Origin: Vicinamibacterales bacterium
Lineage (GTDB): Bacteria; Acidobacteriota; Vicinamibacteria; Vicinamibacterales; 2-12-FULL-66-21
NCBI GenBank assembly: GCA_035699745.1
Contig: DASSPH010000070.1
Location: forward strand, 60,938-124,937
Direction: 5' to 3'
DNA length: 64,000 nt
Part shown: piece by piece, positions 36,965-46,906 of the stretch
Layout: the number at the start of each line of letters is the position of its first letter
Numbering within the stretch: position 1 is the stretch's first letter
Notes under the pieces: generated by a model
What the model was told of the DNA's origin: nothing
The model's input: only the letters and a program-made list of their open reading frames with translations
Databases searched by the model: none
Made by a program: the position numbers and the translations under genes

Positions 36965-39495
36965 TGCCGGCCGTCACCTGGACCTCCCCGGCGGCGCTGT
37001 GGCTGCTCCTCGCGGTGCCCATCGTGTTCTGGCTGTCGCGCCACGCGCGGACCACGTTCAATCCGCGGCAGCGCCGGCTCCAGTCGACCTTCCGCGCCGC
37101 GATCCTGGCGTCCATCGCGCTCGCCCTGGCGCGGCCGGTGATTGGCACCCGCACGTCGCGCACGTCGGTGGTCTATGCCGTCGACGTCTCGCACAGCATC
37201 GGGTCGCCGGCAATCGAGCGCGCGGCAGGCCGGATCGACGAGTTGAACGCGAGCCTGTCGCCCTCTCATTGGCGCATCGTCGCGTTCGGCGGCAGGCCGC
37301 ATACGGTCCCCAGTACGGAAGCGCTTCGCAAGACGGAAGACGGCGCCACAGACAGGTTCGAACGCGGCGGCACCGATCTGGAGCGGGCGCTCGAAGCGGC
37401 GCGGACGGCGCTCGCGCCGGGCCACATCCCGCGCATCGTTCTCTTCACGGACGGGCGTGACGTCGCCGGGGATGCGCGCGAAGCGGTGCGGCGGCTGGCC
37501 GCGGCGGGCATTCCGCTGTCGGTGGAGCCGCTCGCGCCGCGCACCCTTGGCGATACGTGGATAGACGCGGTCCGCGTCCCCGAGCGGGTCACCGCCGGGG
37601 CGATGTTCACCGCGGCGATCGAGGTCGCGAGCCAGCGCGAGACGACGGCGACGGTTTCGGTCCGCGCCCGCGACGGCGTGCTGGCGAGCCGAACCGTCCC
37701 CCTCCCCAGGGGGCGGACGACGGTGCCGCTCGACGTTCAGATCGACACGCCGGGCACGATCGCCGTCGATGCGTCCGTCGAGGCCGCGGGCGATCCGCTG
37801 CGCGGCAACGACAGCCTCGCGCGCGAAGTCCACGTCGAAGCGCGGCCGCGAGTGCTGTACGCGGAAGGAACGCCGCGCGGCGCGCGCTATCTCACCGGCG
37901 CGCTCACCGCGTCGGGGTTCGACGTCACGGCAGCCTCGCCGGGAACGCTGCCGCGCGATCCCGCCGGCCTCAGCGGATATGACGTCGTCATTCTCAGCGA
38001 CATCGCGGCACGGAGCATCCCCCCTGCGTCGATGAGCGCCATCGAGACCTACGTCGAGCGTGACGGCGGCGGTCTGCTCATCGCCGGCGGTGACGCCGTC
38101 TTCGGCGAGGAGGGATACAAGGACACCGCGCTCGAACGGGTCGCACCGGTGACGTTCGAGCGCCGGGATGCCACGCTGGCGCTGGTGATCGTCCTCGATC
38201 GGTCGTGGAGCATGGCCGGGCCGGCGATGAACCTTTCGAAGGCCGCGGCGCAGGCGGCCGTGGACGTGATGACGGACGAACAGGCCGTCGGCATCATCAC
38301 CTTCAACGAGGATTACGTCTGGGACGTCACCGTCCGCAACGTCGGGCGCAATCGTGAGAGCATCCGCCAGCGCATCGCCGCGATCGAGCCGGCGGGGCGC
38401 ACGCTGATCTACCCGGCGCTGGAGCAGGCGTATCTCGCGCTGCGCGCCGCGCGGGCGCGGACCAAGCACGTCGTCCTGCTCTCGGACGGCCGCACCTATC
38501 CGGACAAGTACGAAGAGCTGGTCGGCAAGATGGTCAAGGCGAACATCACCGTCTCCGCCATCGCCGTCGGCCCGGCGGCCGACCAGGAGCTGCTGCGCAG
38601 CATCGCCGCCTGGGGCAAGGGGCAGCAGTACGCGGTGGCCGACGCGCGCGAACTGCCGCAGGTGTTCGTCAAGGAGGCGCGCGATGCGGCGAACGAGGCG
38701 TTCGACGAGCGATCCATCAAGCCGGTGATGAAGGTCCCCGGCTTCTTCGGCGTGACGCCGATCGGCGCGCTGCCGCCGCTCAAGGGCCGGACGGCGACGA
38801 CGATGAAGAACGGGGCGATGGAGGTCGTCGCCACCGATGACGACGAACCGGTGCTGGCGTTCTGGCCGGCGGGGGCGGGGCGCACGGCGGTGTTCGCCTC
38901 CGACGTGAAGGATCGCTGGGGCGCCAACTGGGTCGGCTGGCGCGGCTACGGTCCGTTCTTCGCGACGCTGGTGCGTTCGCTGCAGCGGCAGACGCCGCCG
39001 CCGCTCGTGGTCGAGGTGACACCCGGACCGGTGCGGCGCGGCGCGGTCGCTCACCGCGTCGCGATCGAGGCTCGCGACCAATCGGGCGGTCTCCGGAACC
39101 TGCTGCGGCCCGAAGTCACGCTGGACGCGGATGGCCGACGGACGGCCGCGACGGTGGCGCGGCAGGTGGCGCCGGGCCGCTACGAAGCGGACGTGATCGC
39201 GCCGGCACGGCGGCTGACGGTCGGCGTGCGCGGCCTCGACGGCACGTCCGCTGCGACGCGGTTCGTGCTGCCCGATCCGATGGCGGAATACCGGTTCCGC
39301 GACGCCGACCTGGAGCGCCTGCACGCCTTCGCGGACGCGACCGGCGGCGCGTTCCGGCCGGCGGCCGAGACGCTGCGGCAGAAACCCACCGAGCACCCGG
39401 CGGTGCGGCGTCCGGTCTCGGGGGCGCTGCTGCTGCTCGCGCTGCTCTGCTGGTTCGCCGATATCCTCGCGCGGCGCGTGCGGGTGTTCGAATAG
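36964..39495 (+). CDS. Large membrane VWA protein with glutamine-amidotransferase-like segment
   Basis: 843 residues from ATG 36964 (the preceding stop is TGA at 36962-36964; GTG 36961 is an alternative). Helices lie at about 11-22, 45-60 and the C-terminus. The first VWA-like stretch is [14 protein letters not shown], where the metal site is degenerate. A region with [18 protein letters not shown] resembles a class I glutamine amidotransferase-like fold. A second, intact VWA domain has [14 protein letters not shown] (DxSxS) and [16 protein letters not shown]. This double architecture is known from uncharacterised VWA proteins next to moxR. It ends the operon that begins at 32052. Confidence 0.88.
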   Translation: MPAVTWTSPAALWLLLAVPIVFWLSRHARTTFNPRQRRLQSTFRAAILASIALALARPVIGTRTSRTSVVYAVDVSHSIGSPAIERAAGRIDELNASLSPSHWRIVAFGGRPHTVPSTEALRKTEDGATDRFERGGTDLERALEAARTALAPGHIPRIVLFTDGRDVAGDAREAVRRLAAAGIPLSVEPLAPRTLGDTWIDAVRVPERVTAGAMFTAAIEVASQRETTATVSVRARDGVLASRTVPLPRGRTTVPLDVQIDTPGTIAVDASVEAAGDPLRGNDSLAREVHVEARPRVLYAEGTPRGARYLTGALTASGFDVTAASPGTLPRDPAGLSGYDVVILSDIAARSIPPASMSAIETYVERDGGGLLIAGGDAVFGEEGYKDTALERVAPVTFERRDATLALVIVLDRSWSMAGPAMNLSKAAAQAAVDVMTDEQAVGIITFNEDYVWDVTVRNVGRNRESIRQRIAAIEPAGRTLIYPALEQAYLALRAARARTKHVVLLSDGRTYPDKYEELVGKMVKANITVSAIAVGPAADQELLRSIAAWGKGQQYAVADARELPQVFVKEARDAANEAFDERSIKPVMKVPGFFGVTPIGALPPLKGRTATTMKNGAMEVVATDDDEPVLAFWPAGAGRTAVFASDVKDRWGANWVGWRGYGPFFATLVRSLQRQTPPPLVVEVTPGPVRRGAVAHRVAIEARDQSGGLRNLLRPEVTLDADGRRTAATVARQVAPGRYEADVIAPARRLTVGVRGLDGTSAATRFVLPDPMAEYRFRDADLERLHAFADATGGAFRPAAETLRQKPTEHPAVRRPVSGALLLLALLCWFADILARRVRVFE

Positions 39496-39665
39496 TTTTG
39501 CTCTGCGCAACGACCGCGCGCGGCACTCGCGCCGCCTGGCGCCGTCATCCGGCGATGAGCGGTTCGCAATGCGAGACGACGGCGAGACGCCGACTCGGGC
39601 CTCCGCGAGTCGCGCGGTCCGATGTATTGTCTCGTCACTATTTTTCTTCTCGCAGGGGAGATTCC

Positions 39666-40574
39666 ATGCGCATTCGTCATGTGACCGCAGCCGGTGTCGG
39701 CACGCTGATGCTCCTCGCGGTGGTGTCCGCGCACCAGGGTGCGCAGCCTCCCGCCCACCCGCCGGCCGGCCAGCCGTCGGCGCGGCCGCCGGCAGGCGCC
39801 CAGCCGCCCGCCGGACAGCCGCCGGCCGGACGCGGCGCCGGGCAAGGGCGTGGCGAAGGGCGCGGCCGCGGCGGCGGCGGCGGCCGCGTGCCGATGGTGC
39901 CGTTCGACAACACCGACGGGTTCACGCAGATCTTCGACGGCACCACGTTGAAGGGCTGGGACGGCGACCCCACGTTCTGGAAGGTCGAGAACAACGCCAT
40001 CACCGGGACCAGCACCGCCGAGAACCCCGTCCGCGAGAACACGTTCATCATCTGGCGCGGCGGCGAACCGGGCGACTTCGAATTGAAGCTCGAGTACCGC
40101 ATCAACGCGTCGAACAGCGGCATCCAGTTCCGCAGCACGCATCTGCCCGCCGGCACCGTCACCGGCGAAGGGGCCAGACCGATCGAAGGCAAGTGGGTGT
40201 TGAAGGGCTACCAGGCGGACATCGACTTCAACAATCAGTTCACCGGGCAGATTTACGAGGAACGGGGACGACAGTTCCTCGCCATGCGCGGCCAGCTCGC
40301 CACCGTCACACCGGCCGGCGTCGTCCAGGCGCTCGGCTCGCTGCAGACAGGCCCGAACGATCTGCGCGGGGTCTTCAACAACAACAACTGGAACCAGGTA
40401 CACCTGATCGCCAAGGGCAACCTGATCACCCAGATCGTCAACGGCAGCGTCACCTGCGTCCTGATCGACGACGATCCGAAGGGGCGGGCGATGAAGGGGC
40501 TGCTCGGATTCCAGATCCACACCGGGCCGCCGATGAAGATCGAATACCGCAACATCTGGCTGAAACAGCAGTAG
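39666..40574 (+). CDS. Secreted DUF1080 (3-keto-disaccharide hydrolase-like) protein
   Basis: 302 residues from ATG 39666 with AGGGGAG upstream. A signal peptide (about 1-21) is followed by a long Pro/Ala/Gly/Arg-rich linker (about 25-78). The LamG-like DUF1080 domain starts at [16 protein letters not shown] and includes [20 protein letters not shown], the family hallmark. Characterised DUF1080 proteins cleave 3-keto-glycosides; others may only bind carbohydrate. Two quinoprotein-like propellers follow on the same strand. I infer a role in exported sugar chemistry that uses an oxidised sugar as substrate. Confidence 0.88.
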   Translation: MRIRHVTAAGVGTLMLLAVVSAHQGAQPPAHPPAGQPSARPPAGAQPPAGQPPAGRGAGQGRGEGRGRGGGGGRVPMVPFDNTDGFTQIFDGTTLKGWDGDPTFWKVENNAITGTSTAENPVRENTFIIWRGGEPGDFELKLEYRINASNSGIQFRSTHLPAGTVTGEGARPIEGKWVLKGYQADIDFNNQFTGQIYEERGRQFLAMRGQLATVTPAGVVQALGSLQTGPNDLRGVFNNNNWNQVHLIAKGNLITQIVNGSVTCVLIDDDPKGRAMKGLLGFQIHTGPPMKIEYRNIWLKQQ

Positions 40575-40612
40575 CGGTTCGCGGACAGCGGCAAGCGGGA
40601 GCTCGCACACAC

Positions 40613-42178
40613 ATGAAACGACTAGTAGCCGGACTGGTGCTTTGCGCAGGCGCGACACTGTGCGCGACTGAGTTCCTTACCGAGGGGGTCGACAACGGAC
40701 GGACCGGCTGGGTGAAGGACGAGAAGATCTTCACCCTGCAGAACGTCGGCAGCACGAAGCTGCTGTGGAAGCTGAAGCTCGACAGCACGCCGCGCGCGAT
40801 GCACAACCTGTTCGCGCCGCTCATCGCCGAGCGCGTGCAGACGGCGAACGGCGTCAAGGAGATCGGCGTCGTCGCCGGCATCAGCGACGACCTGTTCGGC
40901 GTCGACGTCGCCACCGGACAGCAGCTCTGGCACAAGAAGTTCGACGGCGGACCGGATCCGGCGCCGCCGTCCAACAACACGCTCTGCCCCGCCGGGCAGA
41001 CGGCGGTGCCGACGATGGCGCAGGTCTCGCCGGGCAAGTACACCGTGTACGCGGTGTCGTGGGACGGACGGCTGCGCCAGGTCAACGCCGCGGACGGACA
41101 GGACGCCACGCCGCCGGAGAAGTTCATGCCGGGCGGGGGCAAGCCATACGCGCTGAACCTGTACAACGGCGCGATCTACACAGCGACCGCGCAGGGCTGC
41201 GGCGGTCTCACCAACGCCTTCTACTCGTTCGACCTCGCCACGAAGAAGGCGAGCGCCTTCATTCCCGCCGGCGGCGGGCTCTGGGGGCGGCGCGGCGCCT
41301 CGATCTCGCCCGAAGGCGTGGCGTATCTCGGCACCGGCGACGCGCTGTTCGATCCCGCCAACCGCCGCCTCGGCAACGGCATCGTCGGCGTGAAGATGGA
41401 CGCCAACAAGCAGCTGCAGCTCGAGGACTATTTCGGCGCGCCCAACGCGAACTGGCTGTTCCGCCGCGACCTCGACGTCAACGTCACCCCGGTCGCCTTC
41501 GATTACCGCGGCCGGAAGTTCCTGATCGGCACCAGCAAGGAGTGCCGCATGTGGCTGCTCGATCGCGAGTCGCTCGGCGGCGAGGACCATCGCACCACGC
41601 TGCACACCACGCCGCTGCTCTGCAACGACGCGCAGGCATTCGACGGCCGCGGTGTGTGGGGCTCGATCAGCGTCTGGGAGGACCGCGGCACGCTGTGGGT
41701 CATCGTGCCGTTCTGGGGGCCGGTGAGCAAGGAGTTCAAGGCGCCGATCGAACACGCGCGCGGACAGGGGGGCGGCGTCGCGGCCTACAAGCTGGAACAG
41801 CGCGCGGGCAAGTGGCAGCTCACCCCGGCCTGGCTCTCCCGCGACATGGACCTCGCCGAAGAAGCGGTCATCGCCAACGGCATCGTGTTCGCCTATGCCG
41901 CCGGCGAGGACGCGACGCAGGTGGTCCCCGACGCGGCGTGGAACGAGCCCGGAGGCGCGCGGTATGGCGGCGGACTGAGCTCGGGCCCGGCGCGCCGCGT
42001 CCCGAACTCCCGCAAGGCCGCGCTCTATGCGCTCGACGGTCAGACCGGCAAGGAGCTGTGGTCGAGCGGCACGCAGATCGAATCCTGGAACCATTTCAGC
42101 GGACTCACGGTCGCCAACGGCCGCGCCTACATCGCGACGTGGGACGGCGTGCTGTACGCCTTCGGAGTGAAACAGTAG
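40613..42178 (+). CDS. Secreted quinoprotein-like beta-propeller (A)
   Basis: 521 residues from ATG 40613, with GGGAG about 12 bases upstream. Signal peptide 1-18 (VAGLVLCAGATLCA). Propeller blades carry PQQ-type repeats such as GVDVATGQQLWHKKFDG and LYALDGQTGKELWSSG. It lacks the motifs of the dehydrogenases (no NRG, no GNPxP, no HDWD), so enzymatic activity is doubtful; an outer-surface binding or scaffold role is as likely. The segment DRESLGGEDHRTTLHTTP has a counterpart in the downstream gene, showing they are paralogues. A 7-bp repeat array begins right after its stop codon. Confidence 0.8.
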   Translation: MKRLVAGLVLCAGATLCATEFLTEGVDNGRTGWVKDEKIFTLQNVGSTKLLWKLKLDSTPRAMHNLFAPLIAERVQTANGVKEIGVVAGISDDLFGVDVATGQQLWHKKFDGGPDPAPPSNNTLCPAGQTAVPTMAQVSPGKYTVYAVSWDGRLRQVNAADGQDATPPEKFMPGGGKPYALNLYNGAIYTATAQGCGGLTNAFYSFDLATKKASAFIPAGGGLWGRRGASISPEGVAYLGTGDALFDPANRRLGNGIVGVKMDANKQLQLEDYFGAPNANWLFRRDLDVNVTPVAFDYRGRKFLIGTSKECRMWLLDRESLGGEDHRTTLHTTPLLCNDAQAFDGRGVWGSISVWEDRGTLWVIVPFWGPVSKEFKAPIEHARGQGGGVAAYKLEQRAGKWQLTPAWLSRDMDLAEEAVIANGIVFAYAAGEDATQVVPDAAWNEPGGARYGGGLSSGPARRVPNSRKAALYALDGQTGKELWSSGTQIESWNHFSGLTVANGRAYIATWDGVLYAFGVKQ

Positions 42179-42283
42179 CCGGTAACCGGTAACCGGTAAC
42201 CAGTAACCAGTAACCGGTAACCGGTAACTGGCAACTGGCAACTGGCAACTGGCAACTGGCAACTGGCAACTGGTAACCGGTAA
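42179..42283. repeat. Fifteen-copy heptamer tandem repeat
   Basis: Fifteen uninterrupted 7-bp units beginning at the base after the stop codon. They read seven of CCGGTAA or CCAGTAA, then six of CTGGCAA (42228-42269), one CTGGTAA and one CCGGTAA. The following 17 bases lead to the next ATG. The unit length is not a multiple of three, so it is not coding. Confidence 0.95.
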
Positions 42284-42300
42284 CCGACAGTGAGCAACGC

Positions 42301-44175
42301 ATGGTGAACACACACAGACTTCTCGTAGCAGGAACCGCGCTTGGAGTTGCGGTGCTCGTCGGACGACTCGGTGCGCAGGTCGGCCGCGGTTCCACCGAAT
42401 GGCTGACCGCCGGCGGCGACGCGCAGCGGACCTACTGGGTCCGCACCGATCCGAAGATCTCGGTGGCATCGATGTCGAAGCCGGGGTTCGAGCTGCAGTG
42501 GACGCAGAAGCTCGACAACCGTAATCGCGGCGGCAACGGACTCCTGCACGGCGTCACGGCCAACGGCGTCACGCTCTTCGTGCCGATGTCCGTCGTCGCC
42601 GGCAGCTCGAACAACGTCTACGCGATCGACAACGACACCGGCTACGTCGTCTGGCAGCGCCGCTTCGAGGCGCCGATTCCCGCCGCGACCGCGCAGTGCC
42701 CCGGCGGCATGACGGCGGGACCGACGCGGATCGTGACGCTGGAGCCGCCGCCGATCACGCTCGCCCTCGCCGGCCTCGATGCGCCGGGCGGCGGACGCGC
42801 CGGCCAGTCGTATCGCAGCGTCATCGGCGAGCCTGGACAGGGGGTTCCGCTCGAAGGGCGCGGCGGACGCGCCGGCGGCGGCGCTCCCGCGGCTCCGGGA
42901 GCGCAGGCCGGCCTCGGCCAGGGCGCAGGTCCGCAAGGTGCGCCGCAACGCGGCGCCGGCGGTGCGCCGGGCGCTGCGCCGGCGGGTGCGCCTCCTGCGG
43001 GTGCGCCTCCTGCCGGCGCGGCTCCGGGCGGCGGCCAGGGCGGCGGCGGACGCGGCCAGGGTGGTCCCGGAATTCCCGGCGCCACGCCCGAACAGATCGG
43101 CGGCGGCGGCGGACTGGGGCGCGCCTCCGGCGTCGTCTACGCGCTGTCGAGCGACGGTGTGCTGCACGTGCTCGGCCTGCCGTCCGGCAAGGACATCCAG
43201 CGCCCGGCGGAGTTCATCCCGTCGAACGCGCAGTGGACCGACACCATCGCGGTGAACACGACGCTCTACGCCACCACCACCGGAAGCTGCGGCGGGGCGC
43301 CGAACGCGGTGTGGGGGATCGATCTGGCGAGCGAGAGCAAGCCGGTGGTCTCGTGGAAGAGCAACGGCGGCCCGATCGTCGGGCGCATCGCATTCGCCAC
43401 CGACGGCACCCTGTTCGCCGCCATCGGCCCGGGGACGGCGACCGGCGACGGCAAGGTCAACGCGATCGTCGCGCTGGATCCGACAACGCTGCAGCTGAAG
43501 GACTGGTTCACCAGGGCCGGCGTCGAGTTCGCCACCGGACCGACCGTGTTCAAGCACGGCGATCGTGAGGTGGTGGCGGCGGCGACGAAGGACGGCCGCG
43601 TCGTCGTGCTCGCGGCGAACTCACTCGGCGGCGGCGATCACGGTACCGCGCTGCATACGTCGGCTGCGGTGACGGGCGCCGGCGGCTCGATCGCGGGCAC
43701 CGCGCTCGCGACCTGGCAGGAACTCACCGTCACGGCTCCGCCGCCGCCGGCCGCACCGGCGACTCCGGCGCCTCCGCAGGGTGGCGGCGGGCGCGGCCAG
43801 GGCGCTCCTGCGCCGATCGTCACCGCGGGCGCGCGCTGGATCGTGGTGCCGACGTCGACCGGTCTGACCACCCTGAAGGTCGGAGACGCGGGTGGCGCGG
43901 TCTCGCTCGAACGCGGCTGGACCGCCAGCGTGGCGTCCCCGGCGACGCCGATCGTCGTGAACGGCGTCGTCTTCGCGCTCGCACCCGGACGCGCGGCGAC
44001 GCCGGCGGTGCTGCACGCCTTCGACGGCACGTCCGGCAAGCAGTTGTGGACGAGCGGCAGGGCGATGAAGGCCGCGGCGGCCCCGGGCAGCTTCTGGAGC
44101 GCGCTCAGCCAGATCTACGTCGGCACCACCGACGGCACGCTGCACGCCTTCGGGTTCCTGGACGAGCGGCGCTGA
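42301..44175 (+). CDS. Secreted quinoprotein-like beta-propeller (B) with Ala/Gly/Pro-rich insertion
   Basis: 624 residues with a signal peptide (about 1-25). Propeller repeats include NVYAIDNDTGYVVWQRRFEA and LHAFDGTSGKQLWTSG. A low-complexity segment rich in Gly, Ala and Pro (about 185-265) interrupts the propeller, and a shorter one lies near 480-505. The motif NSLGGGDHGTALHTSA parallels the SLGGEDHRTTLHT segment of the upstream gene, so the two arose by duplication. As in that protein, dehydrogenase catalytic motifs are missing. Convergent with a true quinoprotein dehydrogenase gene across a long inverted repeat. Confidence 0.8.
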   Translation: MVNTHRLLVAGTALGVAVLVGRLGAQVGRGSTEWLTAGGDAQRTYWVRTDPKISVASMSKPGFELQWTQKLDNRNRGGNGLLHGVTANGVTLFVPMSVVAGSSNNVYAIDNDTGYVVWQRRFEAPIPAATAQCPGGMTAGPTRIVTLEPPPITLALAGLDAPGGGRAGQSYRSVIGEPGQGVPLEGRGGRAGGGAPAAPGAQAGLGQGAGPQGAPQRGAGGAPGAAPAGAPPAGAPPAGAAPGGGQGGGGRGQGGPGIPGATPEQIGGGGGLGRASGVVYALSSDGVLHVLGLPSGKDIQRPAEFIPSNAQWTDTIAVNTTLYATTTGSCGGAPNAVWGIDLASESKPVVSWKSNGGPIVGRIAFATDGTLFAAIGPGTATGDGKVNAIVALDPTTLQLKDWFTRAGVEFATGPTVFKHGDREVVAAATKDGRVVVLAANSLGGGDHGTALHTSAAVTGAGGSIAGTALATWQELTVTAPPPPAAPATPAPPQGGGGRGQGAPAPIVTAGARWIVVPTSTGLTTLKVGDAGGAVSLERGWTASVASPATPIVVNGVVFALAPGRAATPAVLHAFDGTSGKQLWTSGRAMKAAAAPGSFWSALSQIYVGTTDGTLHAFGFLDERR

Positions 44176-44177
44176 TC

Positions 44178-44352
44178 AACGGAGGTTGACGGAGGGAACG
44201 GATTCCAGCAACGGAGCAACGGAGGCAACGGAGGCAACGGAGGTAAACGGAGTCTGGCTGGTTCAGCAAGAAAACCAACAGGCTCCGTTCACCTCCGTTG
44301 CCTCCGTTGCTCCGTTCTGTTGATCCGTTCCCTCCGTCGACCTCCGTTCACT
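44178..44352. terminator. Long inverted repeat of AACGGAGG words
   Basis: The left arm (44178-44252) consists of CAACGGAGG-type words and the right arm (44283-44352) of their reverse complement CCTCCGTTG; 44210-44234 pairs perfectly with 44292-44316 over 25 bp. One extra 9-bp word sits in the left arm. The loop is about 30 bases. It fills the gap between convergent genes and covers the stop codon of the leftward one, so it probably terminates both. Confidence 0.75.
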
Positions 44353-45934
44353 GATTGAGAACGAACGCCACCAGTCGATTCCCTGCCCCGGCGATGACGT
44401 ACTGCAGGCCATCGAGCTGGTAGGTGATCGGCCCGTTGGTGACGGAACTGCCGACGCGGGCGTTCCACAGCGGCTCGCCGGTGGTCGCGTTGTAGGCGCC
44501 GATGCCGCCGGCGGCCGACCCGAACAGCAGATTGCCGGCGGTCGTGAGCAGGCCGGAGTTGCCGCCGTAGCGCGGGATGCTCCAGCGCACGTCACCGGTC
44601 TTGTAGTCGATCGCCTTCAGCTGCGGCTGCTCGGTATAGCCGCCGCGGTCGGTGCCCCCCCACCCCATCGGGTTCTCGCTGACGTCGTAGAGATACCAGA
44701 CGCTGAAGGCGCGGGTGGCGTTGACGTAGAAGAGGCCGGACTGCGGGCTGAAGCTCGGCGGAAACCAGTTGGTGGCGCCTCCCTGATTCGGCGTCACCAG
44801 CGCGCCGGCGACCTGCGGGTTCTTCGCCGGATTGGGAATCGGCACTCCCTGGTCGTCATGGCCGAGCGACCAGTTGGTCTTGATGTATTCGCTCGACACC
44901 ACGGCCTTGCCGTCGGTGCGATCGAGCACGAAGAACTTGCCGTTGCGCGAGGCCTGCGCGATCAGCTTCCGCCGCTGACCGTTGATCGTGCCGTCGAAGA
45001 TCACCGCGGTCTGGGTCGCGTCCCAGTCGTGCGTGTCGTGCGGCGACGCCTGGAAGTACCAGACCATCTTCCCGGTGTCGGCGTTCAACGCCACGATTGA
45101 CGCGGTGTAGAGATTCGCCCCCTTCCGATTCGCGTGGGCGATCACCGGCTGCGGGTTGCCGGTCGTCACGTAGATCAGGTTCAGCTCGGGATCGTAGGTG
45201 ATCGGCTGCCAGGTCATGCCGCCGCCATGCTTCGCCATGTCGAGATTCGGCCAGCTCTCGAGGCCGGGATCGCCCGGCTTCTGCGGCGTGACATACCAGC
45301 GCCAGATGAGATCTCCCGTCTCCGGGCTGCGGGCGTCGAGGTACGCCGGCACGTCGAGATCGTCGCCGCTCGGGCCGAGAATCAGCTTGTCCTTCACCAC
45401 GACCGGCGCGATCGAGCCGTAATACATCATCTCGAGCGAGCAGAACTCCTTCGCCCACTTCTCGCTGCCCGTCTTGATGTCGAGCGCGACGAGATTGCAG
45501 TCGGTGGTGACGAAGTAGACGGTGTCGTTGAGGATGGCCACCCCGCGATTGCCGATCTGGATGCCGCCGCGGCTGCGCGAGTAATTGAAGTGCCACAGCT
45601 CGCGGCCGGTGCGCGCCTCGACGGCATAGACGTGATTGGGCGTCGTGAAGTAGAGCACGCCGCCGACCTGCAGCGGCGTCGCCTTGATCGTGCCGCCCGC
45701 CGGCAGGTCGTAGATCCACGCCAGGCTCAGGTTCTTCACGTTCCCGGTGTTGATCTTGAGCAGCGGACTGTAGCGGCGGCCCGAGTAGTCGCCGTTGTAG
45801 GTCGGCCACGACTCGGTGGTCGGGTTCTCGATTTGATCCGCCGTCAGCGCGACCGGCGAAGCCGGCGGCTGCTGCGCCGCCAGCGCCGCCGAGGCGAGCG
45901 CGGCTGCAATCAGGGCTGCACGCATGGCTCTCAT
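44348..45934 (-). CDS. Quinoprotein (PQQ-type) dehydrogenase, exported (third copy)
   Basis: 528 residues with a signal peptide (about 1-20; ATG 45934 with another in-frame ATG at 45925). It is a more distant member of the same group as those at 4193 and 15695, and lacks their glycine tracts. Lead: ESWPTYNGDYSGRRYSPL. IQIGNRGVAIL again lacks a Cys-Cys pair, and the Ca-Glu segment reads GPSGDDLDVPA. TTGNPQPVI and SPHDTHDWDATQTA fit the Asn and Asp positions. It overlaps the cytochrome c gene by 4 bp. It probably oxidises a sugar or alcohol outside the cytoplasm with electrons passing to that cytochrome; cofactor binding is unproven. Confidence 0.85.
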   Translation of the reverse strand: MRAMRAALIAAALASAALAAQQPPASPVALTADQIENPTTESWPTYNGDYSGRRYSPLLKINTGNVKNLSLAWIYDLPAGGTIKATPLQVGGVLYFTTPNHVYAVEARTGRELWHFNYSRSRGGIQIGNRGVAILNDTVYFVTTDCNLVALDIKTGSEKWAKEFCSLEMMYYGSIAPVVVKDKLILGPSGDDLDVPAYLDARSPETGDLIWRWYVTPQKPGDPGLESWPNLDMAKHGGGMTWQPITYDPELNLIYVTTGNPQPVIAHANRKGANLYTASIVALNADTGKMVWYFQASPHDTHDWDATQTAVIFDGTINGQRRKLIAQASRNGKFFVLDRTDGKAVVSSEYIKTNWSLGHDDQGVPIPNPAKNPQVAGALVTPNQGGATNWFPPSFSPQSGLFYVNATRAFSVWYLYDVSENPMGWGGTDRGGYTEQPQLKAIDYKTGDVRWSIPRYGGNSGLLTTAGNLLFGSAAGGIGAYNATTGEPLWNARVGSSVTNGPITYQLDGLQYVIAGAGNRLVAFVLNQ

Positions 45935-46842
45935 TTCATCCTCGCCAGGTAGGCGACAACGTCGTGAATCTGCTTGTCGGTGATGCGGTCCAGCAGGTCG
46001 ATGTGCGCCTGCAGCGGATTGACCTTGACCACCTTCATGTTCGGAGTGCGGCGGATGACGCGGATCGGGCCGTCGGAATGCCGCAGCGTGATGTAGAAGT
46101 CGCTCTCCTCCACCAGCTCGCCCGACAGCGGCGTGCCCTGCGGCGGCGTGACCGTGACGATGATCGCGTTCCGGCTGGCCCCCGGCGGTCCGCCGGCGCG
46201 CCCGGCGCCGCGCCCGCCGCGGCCGCTCGCCGGAAACAGCATCCGCTGCTGCAGGTCGACCGGCTGCAGCCGGCTGCCAATCCCGGCGAGGCTGCGCGTC
46301 GTGTCGGTGTGGCAGGCCGCGCAGCCCCCTTCACCCTTGAAATAGGCCTCACCTGCCTGCGGGTCGCCGACGAGGATGTCGGAGACGGTGAACAGCGGCG
46401 ACTGCCGCATCGTGTCGTTGACGCGCTCGCGCAGGAAGTTGGCGAGCGCGACGATCTCTTCATCCGTGAACGACACGGTCGACTTCCGGGTCTGCGCCGG
46501 ATGGCCGCCTTTGAGGAACGGCCCGAGCACGCTGCCGGCGCGCTCGGCGAACCGATCGTAATTGACCGTCTTGCTCCGGATGATATTGGGACCGGACTCC
46601 GACCCGCGCGCCTGCGAACCGTGGCAGGTGATGCACTCGCTCGCCCAGATGGCGCGCCCGCGGTCGTGCGCCGCCTGGTCGACGACGGGCAGACGGCCGA
46701 GGATGCTGGGAGGCGGAGCCGGCGGCTGCGCCGCTCCTCTCCCGCGCCCCTGTTCCTGCGCATGGGCGATCGAGAGCGCGCAGAGCCCGGCCGCCAGTGC
46801 CATCGCGGATCGGGCGCGGCGGGTGCCGGCTCGTGGACGCAT
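45931..46842 (-). CDS. Di-haem c-type cytochrome with inserted beta domain (third copy)
   Basis: 303 residues with an Arg-rich start and a signal peptide (about 1-29), then a Gly/Arg/Pro-rich tract (32-46). Haem sites are C70-IT-C73-H74 and C174-AA-C177-H178. A Gly/Arg-rich linker (207-223) and a strand-rich stretch (about 226-265, GTPLSGELVEESDFYITL) separate the second haem motif from the last helix (DKQIHDVVAYLARMK). This is the same layout as in the cytochromes at 5951 and 17398. It is translationally coupled to the following quinoprotein. Confidence 0.9.
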   Translation of the reverse strand: MRPRAGTRRARSAMALAAGLCALSIAHAQEQGRGRGAAQPPAPPPSILGRLPVVDQAAHDRGRAIWASECITCHGSQARGSESGPNIIRSKTVNYDRFAERAGSVLGPFLKGGHPAQTRKSTVSFTDEEIVALANFLRERVNDTMRQSPLFTVSDILVGDPQAGEAYFKGEGGCAACHTDTTRSLAGIGSRLQPVDLQQRMLFPASGRGGRGAGRAGGPPGASRNAIIVTVTPPQGTPLSGELVEESDFYITLRHSDGPIRVIRRTPNMKVVKVNPLQAHIDLLDRITDKQIHDVVAYLARMK

Positions 46843-46906
46843 ACGTCTCCCCTTCGTGCGAATCGATGCGGCTTGCGTGTGGCGACAGCTTAACGAGTCT
46901 GGCGCG

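Noticed and set aside
39569..40612. N-terminal extension of propeller A
   Set aside because: It runs through the DUF1080 gene in another frame; ATG 40613 with a signal peptide is the true start.
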